Origin: Pseudescherichia sp031998825
GTDB lineage: Bacteria; Pseudomonadota; Gammaproteobacteria; Enterobacterales; Enterobacteriaceae
Reading direction: 5' to 3'
DNA: 64,000 bases
Assembly (NCBI RefSeq): GCF_031998825.1
Contig: NZ_DAMACX010000024.1
Location: forward strand, 1 to 64,000
The position numbers and the translations under genes are program-made. Every line of letters starts with the position of its first letter. Within the stretch, counting starts at the first letter, position 1. The notes under the pieces were generated by a model. It had not been told where the DNA came from. It saw nothing but the letters and a program-made list of their open reading frames with translations, and did no database searches. Of this stretch, positions 43,108-50,934 are shown piece after piece.

Positions 43108-44114
43108 ACACTATCGATCACCGCTGTTTTGCTCCCAGCACCATCAACGTTATTAGTATTTCGGGAGGGAAAGATTCCCTGGCGCAATGGCTGCTTGCTA
43201 GGGAATCCGGCGTGCCACATCTGAACGTCTTTGCAGATACTGGCCATGAACATCCGCAGACAATGGAGTACCTGGATTATCTTGAACAAAAGCTGGGGCC
43301 AGTTAAACGCGTCCGGGCTGACTTCACTCGCCAGATTGAAGGGAAGCGGAAATTTATTGCAGAGAAGTGGCCTGTTTCTCTGGTTGAGGAGTGCGGAATG
43401 TCCCCTGATGAGGCGGCAGAACGCATCCATCAGGCACTGAATATCCTTAAGCCAACAGGCAACCCGTTCCTTGACTTATGCATGTGGAAAGGCCGGTTCC
43501 CCAGCACTAAAGCCAGATTTTGTTCTCTGGAGTTGAAGCATGACCCAGTGCGCGATCAGGTTGTTCTACCTACGCTGGAGGAGTTCGATGAGGTAATTCT
43601 GTGGCAGGGTGTCCGGGCTCAGGAATCGCCTGCACGTGCAAATCTCCCTGAGTGGGAAGAGGACGCTGATAACACTCCAGGGCTGCATGTGTACCGCCCG
43701 ATACTTAAGTGGCTGCATGAAGATGTGTTTGCCCTGGCTAAGCGCCACGGAATTAAACCGAACCCGCTTTACGAACAGGGCTGTAGCCGCGTCGGGTGTA
43801 TGCCGTGCATCCATGCCAGAAAATCTGAGCTAGCAGAAATATTTACCCGCTGGCCTGAAGAGATAAAACGTGTAGCAGAGTGGGAGCGTTTTGTCGCTGC
43901 ATGTTCGCGCCGTGGAAATTCTATGTTCTTTCCTTCCACGCACGATCCACGTCGCGCCGAAAAACGGATTGAAGTTGTTACCGTTGATAGGTACGGGATT
44001 GAGACCTATCGCGACTGGGCCATGACAACACGCGGGGGCGCACAATTCGACCTGCTGGCTGAATCTAATGACAAGTCCGTCTGCAGCAGCGTTTATGCGG
44101 GAGTCTGTGAGTGA
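43104..44114 (+). CDS. PAPS-reductase/DndC-like PP-loop protein
   Basis: The 336-residue protein has the adenine-nucleotide PP-loop SISGGKDSLAQWLLA (residues ~18-32) of the PAPS reductase superfamily, an FADTGHEHPQTM block, and cysteines in FCSLELKH and GCSRVGCMPCIH that could hold an Fe-S cluster or form a redox pair. Members act in sulfate reduction, tRNA thiolation or DNA phosphorothioation (DndC). Its position, coupled to a DNA methylase and the replication gene A, makes a nucleic-acid role more likely than sulfur assimilation. The substrate is unknown. Confidence 0.8.
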   Translation: MNTIDHRCFAPSTINVISISGGKDSLAQWLLARESGVPHLNVFADTGHEHPQTMEYLDYLEQKLGPVKRVRADFTRQIEGKRKFIAEKWPVSLVEECGMSPDEAAERIHQALNILKPTGNPFLDLCMWKGRFPSTKARFCSLELKHDPVRDQVVLPTLEEFDEVILWQGVRAQESPARANLPEWEEDADNTPGLHVYRPILKWLHEDVFALAKRHGIKPNPLYEQGCSRVGCMPCIHARKSELAEIFTRWPEEIKRVAEWERFVAACSRRGNSMFFPSTHDPRRAEKRIEVVTVDRYGIETYRDWAMTTRGGAQFDLLAESNDKSVCSSVYAGVCE

Positions 44115-46522
44115 CGTGTAACAGCTCAGGCCGTCTCGCCGCGTCTCTCGCCCCTTATAAAGTCGATAAGGATACCAAGGAATGCGCATGGAGCGCGCCT
44201 CAAACGGCTATTAACCCTTATCTGGACCCGGCGGCAGTTGCGCCGGAGTCTGCGCTTTCAAACCTGATCGCTCTTTACGCTGCGGATAACGAGCAGGAAC
44301 AGCTGCGCCGCGAGAAGGTGAGCGACGAGGTTTGGGAACGCTATTTCTTCAATGAATCCCGTGATCCTGTCCAGCGGGAAATGGGGCAGGACCTGCTAAT
44401 AAGTCGCGCCAAAATGGCCCGTGAACAGCAGCAATTCAATCCCGATCTGGTCATCATCTCTGACGTAAGCGCACAGCCGGCACACATCAGCAAACCGCTG
44501 CTTGAGCGGATAAAGTATTTCCAGAGCCTGGATAAACCTAAGGCTTATTCCCGCTATCTACGTGAAACAATCGGGCCATGCATTAAACGGCTTGAGCATG
44601 TGCGGGATAGTCAGGCTTCTGCCTCATTCCGGTTTATGGCGAGCCGCGACGGACTGGAGGGGCTTCTGGTTCTGCCCGAAATGAACCAGGAGCAGGTTAA
44701 GCGGTTATCTACCCTTGTGGCGGCGCACATGAGCATGTGTCTGGATGCTGCCTGCGGCGAGCTGTTTACCGATGATGACGTTATGCCGGAAGAGATCCGC
44801 CGGTCATGGGAAAGGGTGGCCGCTGAGGCCATGCGTCTTGATGTTATCCCGCCAGCTTTCGAGCAGCTACGCCGTAAAAAGCACCGCCGTAACCCGGTCC
44901 CATACGAGCTTATTCCGGGTTCGCTGGCGCGTATGCTGTGCGCTGACTGGTGGTATCGCAAACTGTGGAAGATGCGCTGTGAATGGCGAGAGGAGCAGCT
45001 GCGTGCGGTGTGCCTGGTAAATAAAAAGGCGTCTCCCTATGTCAGCTATGAGGCTGTGATCCACAAACGCGAACAGCGCCGCAAGTCTCTGGAGTTTTTC
45101 CGCTCGCATGAGCTGGTTAACGCTGACGGCGACACTCTGGATATGGAGGATGTGGTAAACGCCAGCAGTAGCAACCCGGCGCACCGGCGCAACGAAATGA
45201 TGGCCTGCGTTAAGGGGCTGGAGCTTATCGCAGAAATGCGTGGGGAGTGCGCGGTGTTCTATACCATCACCTGCCCGTCACGCTTCCACGCAACCCTCAA
45301 TAACGGCAGGCCTAATCCGAAGTGGTCCAGCGCCAGTGTCCGGCAGAGCAGCGACTATCTGGTTGATATGTTCGCCGCTTTCCGCAAGGCAATGCACAAG
45401 GCCGGGCTACGCTGGTATGGCGTCCGCGTGGCAGAGCCGCACCATGACGGCACCGTGCACTGGCATCTGCTGTGCTTCATGCGCAAAAAAGACCGTAAAT
45501 CCATCACCGCGCTGCTGCGTAAATTTGCCATTCGTGAGGACCGGGAGGAGCTGGGCACCAATACCGGGCCGCGCTTCAAGTCTGAGCTTATCAACCCGCG
45601 CAAGGGTACGCCGACCAGCTATATCGCCAAATACATCAGTAAGAACATCGACGGGCGCGGGCTGGCGCAGGAAATCAGTAAAGAAACGGGCAGATCACTG
45701 CGCGATAACGCTGAGAACGTAAACGCCTGGGCTTCGCTGCACCGTGTCCAGCAATTCCGCTTCTTTGGTATTCCTGGCCGCCAGGCGTACCGCGAGCTGC
45801 GCCTGCTGGCCGGTCAGGCTGCCAGGGCGCAGGGTGACAAGAAGGCAGGCGTGCCGGTACTGGAAAACCCGCGTCTCGATGCGGTGCTGGCCGCAGCAGA
45901 TGCAGGCTGTTTTGCCACCTACATCATGAAGCAGGGCGGCGTTCTGGTCCCCCGTAAACATCACCTTGTCAGAACCGCTTATGAACTGAACGATGAGCCG
46001 AGCGCTTACGGCGATCATGGTGTTCGTATTTATGGCATCTGGTCCCCGATCATTGAGGGCCGGATCTGCACTCACGCAGTGAAGTGGAAAATGGTTCGTA
46101 AAGCCGTTGACCTTCAGGAGGCGACAGCCGACCAGGGCGCTTGCGCCCCTTGGACTCGTGGCAATAACTGTCCCCCTGTTGAAAATTTGAGCCAGTCAGG
46201 GGATGACGCACCAGATATTAGGGCCATGAATGAGAAGGAACTGCAGGATCACCTCCACAGCATGAGCAAAAAGGAACTGCGTGAGCTTAATACCCGGTTA
46301 AGGCTGGTTAAGCCGAAGCGGAGAAAGGGGTATAAGCAGGAAATATCTTCTCACCTGCGGCTGCAGCTTGAGACGGAACTCAGGTCCAGGGGCTTTGACG
46401 GTAGCGAAACGGAGATTGATCTGCTTCTGCGGGGCGGGAGCATTCCATCCGGGGCAGGGCTGCGCATTTTTTACCGGGACCAGCGTCTGCAGGAGGATGC
46501 TAAGTGGCGGCAGTGGTATTAA
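44111..46522 (+). CDS. A: Replication endonuclease A, rolling-circle initiator
   Basis: P2-type gpA nicks the phage origin and starts rolling-circle replication, covalently joining the 5' end. The 803-residue protein carries the HUH metal motif (GTVHWHLLCFM, ~residues 451-461) and the two catalytic tyrosines in SYIAKY (Tyr504 and Tyr508), the defining features of the family. The start is a GTG overlapping the stop of the PP-loop gene (GTGA). The nick site usually lies inside gene A; I cannot place it. The N-terminal ~60 residues are the least conserved part. Confidence 0.95.
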   Translation: MTCNSSGRLAASLAPYKVDKDTKECAWSAPQTAINPYLDPAAVAPESALSNLIALYAADNEQEQLRREKVSDEVWERYFFNESRDPVQREMGQDLLISRAKMAREQQQFNPDLVIISDVSAQPAHISKPLLERIKYFQSLDKPKAYSRYLRETIGPCIKRLEHVRDSQASASFRFMASRDGLEGLLVLPEMNQEQVKRLSTLVAAHMSMCLDAACGELFTDDDVMPEEIRRSWERVAAEAMRLDVIPPAFEQLRRKKHRRNPVPYELIPGSLARMLCADWWYRKLWKMRCEWREEQLRAVCLVNKKASPYVSYEAVIHKREQRRKSLEFFRSHELVNADGDTLDMEDVVNASSSNPAHRRNEMMACVKGLELIAEMRGECAVFYTITCPSRFHATLNNGRPNPKWSSASVRQSSDYLVDMFAAFRKAMHKAGLRWYGVRVAEPHHDGTVHWHLLCFMRKKDRKSITALLRKFAIREDREELGTNTGPRFKSELINPRKGTPTSYIAKYISKNIDGRGLAQEISKETGRSLRDNAENVNAWASLHRVQQFRFFGIPGRQAYRELRLLAGQAARAQGDKKAGVPVLENPRLDAVLAAADAGCFATYIMKQGGVLVPRKHHLVRTAYELNDEPSAYGDHGVRIYGIWSPIIEGRICTHAVKWKMVRKAVDLQEATADQGACAPWTRGNNCPPVENLSQSGDDAPDIRAMNEKELQDHLHSMSKKELRELNTRLRLVKPKRRKGYKQEISSHLRLQLETELRSRGFDGSETEIDLLLRGGSIPSGAGLRIFYRDQRLQEDAKWRQWY

Positions 46523-46539
46523 TGCCGCCATAAAAATAG

Positions 46540-46767
46540 CTAAAGGCCCGCCAGCTTTCGGCCCCGTACGCGCGTTACTTCATATTTCAGCTCTGCTGCT
46601 TTTTGCTCACACCGCTTGTAAGCATTGAGCCATTGTTCAGTGGTGGGCATATGGTCCATATCCTTTGAACAAACGACCATGTGCAGGCACCGACCAGTAC
46701 CGAGGTCGCCAGCCAGAAGCAGGGCAATTTTGGTTTGTGCTACTAACTCAATACAGGCCTTGCGCAA
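46540..46767 (-). CDS. Small phage protein of unknown function, TTG start
   Basis: The 75-residue protein lies on the opposite strand between gene A and the LexA-controlled genes. The start codon is TTG at 46767, but the ribosome binding site AAAGGAGG 7 nt upstream is nearly perfect, which makes the gene credible. The sequence is a plain alpha/beta mix with a possible Cys pair and no membrane segment; I recognise no family. It points away from the LexA boxes at 46865-46895, so it could share that control region. Confidence 0.55.
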   Translation of the reverse strand: MRKACIELVAQTKIALLLAGDLGTGRCLHMVVCSKDMDHMPTTEQWLNAYKRCEQKAAELKYEVTRVRGRKLAGL

Positions 46768-46864
46768 TGTTTATCCTCCTTTTGCAATAGTTGCGGTTAT
46801 AAATGGCATCGGACACATCCCATTGAAACATAAAAATAGTTTACAACGTGGGATCGGTTCTATA

Positions 46865-46895
46865 CTGTATTTATAAACAGTGTATATGCATACAG
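46865..46895. promoter_or_regulatory. Overlapping LexA (SOS) boxes
   Basis: CTGTATTTATAAACAG (46865-46880) is a perfect CTGT-N8-ACAG SOS box. A second box, GTGTATATGCATACAG (46880-46895), shares its first base with the last of the first and differs from consensus at one position. They end 22 bp before the start of the gene at 46918. Confidence 0.9.
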
Positions 46896-46917
46896 TAAAT
46901 GATGTAAGGGAGGGAAA

Positions 46918-47106
46918 ATGGAAGACTTTTTCTTGGAGTCGATGAAGCTCCAGCGTATTGATTTTTTTGTGAAACTTGTAGCGGCTAGTGAATGCAGTGA
47001 CGAAGAAAAGCGCCTGGCTATCCAGTGGGTGTCTGAGCTGACCGACGAATTGATGGCAAAAATTAGAAGCCACGAATACAACCAATCAATGAAGGTCACA
47101 AATTAG
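46918..47106 (+). CDS. SOS-controlled small protein, Tum-like antirepressor candidate
   Basis: The 62-residue helical protein (MEDFFLESMKLQRIDFFVKL, then charged) has a strong ribosome binding site AAGGGAGGG and sits directly behind two LexA boxes. In phage 186 the gene at this position is tum, whose LexA-repressed product inactivates CI after DNA damage. This protein is much shorter than 186 Tum (about 146 residues), so the match is by position and control, not by length. It could be a cut-down Tum or a different antirepressor. Confidence 0.6.
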   Translation: MEDFFLESMKLQRIDFFVKLVAASECSDEEKRLAIQWVSELTDELMAKIRSHEYNQSMKVTN

Positions 47107-47134
47107 AAAAACGTAAGCTGAAAGCAATAAAAGG

Positions 47135-47177
47135 AACCCTGCAGACGTAAGAATTTTATTCTGGCGTATGCAGGGTT
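47135..47177 (+). promoter_or_regulatory. Long hairpin between the SOS gene and the UmuD'-like gene
   Basis: AACCCTGCA/TGCAGGGTT (9 bp), ACG/CGT and AGAAT/ATTCT stack into one interrupted 17-bp stem with a TTT loop. It lacks a T-run, so it is not a simple terminator. It ends 28 nt before the ATG at 47206 and could process the mRNA or tune translation of the downstream gene. Confidence 0.7.
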
Positions 47178-47205
47178 GAACAACGAGCGAAGCGAGGCGT
47201 TAGTT

Positions 47206-47529
47206 ATGGGATTTCCTAGCCCGGCACAGGACTACGTAGAGACTGTCCTGACTCCAAACAGCTTATGCGGCATCACCGCTAACAGTCGTATTATTGAAAC
47301 ATCAGCAGGTTATGCGGTGATTAACCCCGCATTAAAATGCCCGCCTGGTGCGGACGTTCTGATCCAGGCATTCGGGCGTACGCATTTCGCAAAAGTTGCC
47401 GGTCACTCTTTTATAACATCCGACGGCGAAGCGCTGGAAGGTGAAGCACTGGACGATGTGGTTGTTTTAGGCAGGGTTACGCACCTCATCAACCGCACAA
47501 TCAGCGATGATAACTGCCCTGTGATCTGA
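47206..47529 (+). CDS. UmuD'-like S24-fold protein lacking the cleavable N-terminal arm
   Basis: The 107-residue protein begins MGFPSPAQDYVE, which matches UmuD just after its cleavage site (CGFPSPAADYVE). The rest follows the UmuD/LexA beta fold, with SLCGITANSRI in place of the catalytic-Ser GDSM region and a Lys in RTHFAKV at the place of the catalytic Lys. It therefore resembles pre-processed UmuD' rather than UmuD. GAGG is 8 nt before the ATG; an in-frame TTG at 47176 lies in the hairpin. It follows the LexA-controlled gene on the same strand. A role with host UmuC or as antirepressor is possible. Confidence 0.7.
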   Translation: MGFPSPAQDYVETVLTPNSLCGITANSRIIETSAGYAVINPALKCPPGADVLIQAFGRTHFAKVAGHSFITSDGEALEGEALDDVVVLGRVTHLINRTISDDNCPVI

Positions 47530-47618
47530 TGGTTTTATCATTGCCGCGCCGTTCACGCGGTTGTGCATGTCTATGGTGCATGAAAATGAAGGATCGTTAG
47601 AGGATCGTTTATGCCCCG

Positions 47619-47644
47619 GCCCGCCAGTTCTGGCGGGCTTTTTC
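47619..47644 (+). terminator. Intrinsic terminator of the SOS/UmuD'-like unit
   Basis: GCCCGCCAG/CTGGCGGGC is a perfect 9-bp stem with a 2-nt spacer, followed by TTTTT. Confidence 0.92.
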
Positions 47645-47687
47645 ATATCTCATGCACTTGCATGAAAACTATTACACAAAGCGCGCA

Positions 47688-47706
47688 GGCGTGGCGGGGC
47701 TACGAG
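47688..47706. other. Phage cos site (DNA packaging end)
   Basis: GGCGTGGCGGGG at 47688-47699 equals the first 12 bases of the phage 186 cohesive end and resembles P2 (GGCGAGGCGGGG). It lies in a 426-bp gene-free stretch between the replication/SOS genes and the portal gene, where cos is in P2. Inverted GCGCGC-rich sequence flanks it (47681, 47707), as expected for terminase binding. Confidence 0.8.
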
Positions 47707-47921
47707 CGCGCGCTTTGAGGTTAAAGCGGGGTCAGAAGACCATTTTTGACCCCGGCAGGCACGCCGGGAAGGGGGCAATTCGTGCGCGTGCGGGCCGCTG
47801 TGAGGTGCGACGAAGCGAAGCGGTGCGGAAGTGATGCAAAAAATAGGGTCGCTCAGAGGGCCATAGAGACGTGCTGAGTGGGTCAGAGCTTGTGGCGGTA
47901 GGTCGTTTAAAGATTGAAGGC

Positions 47922-47947
47922 CAAAAAAAACCGCCCTGACGGGCGGT
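47922..47947 (-). terminator. Intrinsic terminator of the P-Q operon
   Basis: ACCGCCC/GGGCGGT with a TGAC loop is followed on the minus strand by eight T residues. It is 9 bp after the portal gene stop. Confidence 0.94.
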
Positions 47948-47955
47948 CTGCTGGG

Positions 47956-49023
47956 TTAGCTGGCGCTTTCGTCGCCCAGGTCCAGGCTGTACGGGTCCCA
48001 GCGGATCACCTGCTCCCCGATCCAGTCGTTCAGTTCTTCCATGCGCTTCTGGAGTGGTAGCAGCTCGTTACGAACAAAGACGCGGGCGGCCTTCTCCACA
48101 TCACCAAACCCGCCGGTATTAGTCGGAATGATGCCCATCAGTTGAGGCGGCACACGATGAGCGGCCAGCATGTCATCACGGCTCACATTTTTGATATTCA
48201 GAAACTCATCCTTTGCCGCTACTTCTGACAGCGGGATGATCTGAATGCCGTCTTTCTTCCCGTTCGGGCTGTACATAAACAGGTTGCGGAAGTTGCCCGG
48301 CCCTTTCGATTTTTTCAGCGCCTCCCGGATGTTATCCACGTCCTGCTGGTTAGCCGCGGGATCTGACATGTACATGATAAAGCCCGCGTGGCTACCGTTA
48401 AGGTAATACTTCCGGCGGAACATGGTCGCGGACTCGTTCAGCAGCGTGGACGGAATGGCGGACAGATAATCCGGCAGGCCGTAAATCTCCTGGTTCAGGT
48501 CGGCTTCCATCAGGTGAAAGACCCGGCCCGGCGCAAACTCATAGGGCTGCTTCTGGTAGCCGTACTGCACGAACCAGAAATGATCCGGGTCAATGCCGCG
48601 CCGGGTGAATTTGGCAAGCGAAGCCTCAAGCGTCAGCGTGTCGCCTAGCCGGTTAACCCGCTTCTCAAGGTAGGCGTTGCCGAATACCAGAAAGTCCTGG
48701 GCGAAACGGCCAAATGCCTGCTTGGACAGCAGGCGGTGCGGCTTAAAGGTGCTGACCAGAATGTTACGCTTCACCTGTATTGCGCTGCTGTGATGGACCG
48801 CTGCGCGGTACGTACGCGCCAGCCCGTCCAGGCTGATGGGCGGTTCATACCACCTGTCGACCTGAACGCATTCCAGATAGTCCAGCAGTTCGCGGCGATC
48901 GAGCACCGGCACGGGGTCCCCGAATGAAAACGCCTCGGCATGAGCGCCGCCGGGCTGCTCGGTCATGGTCTGCGCGGCAGACTGGCGGCGCAGCTCCTGC
49001 GCGCGGGGCTTACGTTTACCCAT
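47956..49023 (-). CDS. Q: Portal protein (P2 gpQ)
   Basis: gpQ forms the dodecameric portal at the capsid vertex through which DNA enters. The 355-residue protein matches the P2/PBSX-type portal family (AYLEKRVNRLGDTLTLEASL, HAGFIMYMSDPAANQQDVDN, MGIIPTNTGGFGDVEKAARV). It is slightly longer than P2 gpQ (344). Its start overlaps the stop of gene P at 49023, so the two are coupled and read leftward from the shared late promoter region. Confidence 0.95.
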   Translation of the reverse strand: MGKRKPRAQELRRQSAAQTMTEQPGGAHAEAFSFGDPVPVLDRRELLDYLECVQVDRWYEPPISLDGLARTYRAAVHHSSAIQVKRNILVSTFKPHRLLSKQAFGRFAQDFLVFGNAYLEKRVNRLGDTLTLEASLAKFTRRGIDPDHFWFVQYGYQKQPYEFAPGRVFHLMEADLNQEIYGLPDYLSAIPSTLLNESATMFRRKYYLNGSHAGFIMYMSDPAANQQDVDNIREALKKSKGPGNFRNLFMYSPNGKKDGIQIIPLSEVAAKDEFLNIKNVSRDDMLAAHRVPPQLMGIIPTNTGGFGDVEKAARVFVRNELLPLQKRMEELNDWIGEQVIRWDPYSLDLGDESAS

Positions 49024-50789
49024 CAGTAAATCTCCACAATAGTGCTGTTATTCGCCGTTGCGCCTTCCAGCGGTTCGTTAAAGAGTGCGTGCATGGTTGC
49101 CCAGGCCAAATCTGCATGGCTGGCTTCCTCGCTGCGGCTGGCCTCATACGTTGGCCGGTTTCCGCTGGCCGTGGTGCTTTTGCGGATCGCCATGAATGAC
49201 TGGGCTACGTCGGTCATGCCCGCGTCAAACTCCAGACGGCGGCTCGCGATGATGTCGTAGGCTTTGAGCACCAGGGCATTCTTGACGTTGGGGTTATAGA
49301 CAAACTCGCGGACACCGGGATAGAACGCCTTCACGTTCTCATAGACGCCGTGGCCCACGCCGGTAGAGTCGATGCCGATATAGGTCACGTTAAACTGCAG
49401 GGTAAGCTGCCGGATGGCTTCAGCCTGGGCGCGAAAGTCCATCCCGCGCCACTGGTAGCGCTGCAGGATGCGAAACTTACCGCCTGGTACCAGAGGGGGC
49501 GCGATCACCACGCACCCGGCGCTGTCGCCGTTCTGCGTGCCTTTAGCCGGGTCATAGCCGATCCATACCGGGCGCTGCCCGAACGGATTAAGCATAAGCG
49601 GCTCAAAGTCGTCCCAGACTTCCCAGCTGTCCACCATGCAGCCCTGCATAAGAGCCAGATTGAATACAGACGCCAGATCGTCCATAAACACGCACATCAG
49701 CAGGTTCTGGTAATCTTCCGGGCTGTAGCGCTGGCGCAGCTGCTCCAGGTCAAACAGGTCGCAGCCACCGCGCACCGCATCTTCCACGGTGATGATCTGG
49801 CGATACTGGCCGTCAGCACAGAGTGCGCCGCGTGCAAGATGGCTGTGGGAGAGGTCAATCTCTATTCTGTCATGCTTTGACCGGCCCTTGTTAAACTGAG
49901 CGCCGGACCAGAACGGATAGGCGCTGTGCGTCAGGCTGGACGGCGTGGAGAAGTAGGTTTCACGCCATTTTTTATGCAGCGCCATACCGGACGCCACTTT
50001 CTGCAGCTCCTGGAATTTTGGTATCCAGAAATATTCGTCCAGGTAGAGGTTTCCGTGATAGCTCTGCGCGGTCCGGGCGTTGGTGCCGAGGAAATATAGC
50101 GTCGCCCCGTTCGGCAGCACCATCGGATCGCCGCGCAGCTCCACGTCAACCTCTTTTGCAAACTCAACAATGTACTGCTTGAAAACGTGAGCCTGGGCTT
50201 TACTCGCTGAGAGGAAAATCTGATTGCGGCCGGTGATAAGTGCATCAATCAGTGCCTCACGGGCAAAAAAGAACGTCGCCCCGATCTGGCGGGATTTCAG
50301 CAGGTTCCTGACGGCGTATTTATTCCCGGCCTCCCACCACTGGCGCTGGTAGGCGAACATGGTGGAGTGGAAAATTTCTTCCAGCTTCTCGATCTGGTTA
50401 TCGCTGAAAACGTTTTTCTCTGGCGGTCTGCGCGGGCCTTTGTTGCGGTTGGCTACCTTCGGATTGAGGTCGGCTTCGTTGCCGCCATCGTTAAATTTAC
50501 CGATCCGGGCGTGGCGTTCTGCCTGACGGGCCAGCAGGTCAATTTCCTTAAAATCTCGCCCCTCCTTTGCGGGCTTCATGATGAGCTGGCAATAGCGCGC
50601 CGCCGTGGTCAGCTGCATCTGATCCAGAGGACCGATCTCGCTCCACTTGTCGCGTTTTTTCCAGCTGTGAACGGTTGCGGGTTTCTCTCCCAGCATTTCA
50701 GCAATGCGGGCGATGCGTATACCGCTGAAATACAGAAACATCGCCTGTTTTCGCGGGTCGAGGTCCGGGTTAATCGTCGTCATGTTCAT
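49023..50789 (-). CDS. P: Terminase large subunit, ATPase (P2 gpP)
   Basis: gpP is the packaging ATPase. The 588-residue protein (P2: 590) has an N-terminal helix-turn-helix (ARIAEMLGEKPATVHSWKKRDKW, ~residues 28-50), a deviant Walker A KSRQIGATFFFAREAL (~residues 170-185), Walker B LYLDEYFW (~250-257) and a C-terminal RNase H-like nuclease part with the acidic GYDPAKGTQNGDSAG (~390-404). The start at 50789 faces the O gene across a 145-bp region with an Ogr-type site. Confidence 0.95.
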   Translation of the reverse strand: MNMTTINPDLDPRKQAMFLYFSGIRIARIAEMLGEKPATVHSWKKRDKWSEIGPLDQMQLTTAARYCQLIMKPAKEGRDFKEIDLLARQAERHARIGKFNDGGNEADLNPKVANRNKGPRRPPEKNVFSDNQIEKLEEIFHSTMFAYQRQWWEAGNKYAVRNLLKSRQIGATFFFAREALIDALITGRNQIFLSASKAQAHVFKQYIVEFAKEVDVELRGDPMVLPNGATLYFLGTNARTAQSYHGNLYLDEYFWIPKFQELQKVASGMALHKKWRETYFSTPSSLTHSAYPFWSGAQFNKGRSKHDRIEIDLSHSHLARGALCADGQYRQIITVEDAVRGGCDLFDLEQLRQRYSPEDYQNLLMCVFMDDLASVFNLALMQGCMVDSWEVWDDFEPLMLNPFGQRPVWIGYDPAKGTQNGDSAGCVVIAPPLVPGGKFRILQRYQWRGMDFRAQAEAIRQLTLQFNVTYIGIDSTGVGHGVYENVKAFYPGVREFVYNPNVKNALVLKAYDIIASRRLEFDAGMTDVAQSFMAIRKSTTASGNRPTYEASRSEEASHADLAWATMHALFNEPLEGATANNSTIVEIY

Positions 50790-50835
50790 GGCGTCAGACT
50801 ACGGCCCCGCGTTCACCTGCGCCGCTTCGCCCTGT

Positions 50836-50853
50836 TGTGCCATTTTCCCCACA
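50836..50853. promoter_or_regulatory. Ogr/Delta late-activator site between P and O
   Basis: TGT-GCCATTTTCCCC-ACA fits the P2 Ogr consensus TGT-N12-ACA. It lies in the middle of the divergent P/O gap and can serve both late promoters. Confidence 0.8.
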
Positions 50854-50934
50854 ATGCCCGCGCGTTGTTTCTCCCTCCCCTGAAACGCAAACATAAAGCC
50901 TCTCGACACGTCCAGAACAACCGGAGCCGGACAG

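Noticed and set aside
43104..44114. Complete Dnd phosphorothioation system
   Set aside because: Only a DndC-like PP-loop protein is present; DndA, DndB, DndD and DndE are absent.
47590..47610. Direct repeat of GGATCGTT before the terminator
   Set aside because: Only two short copies; no functional reading possible.
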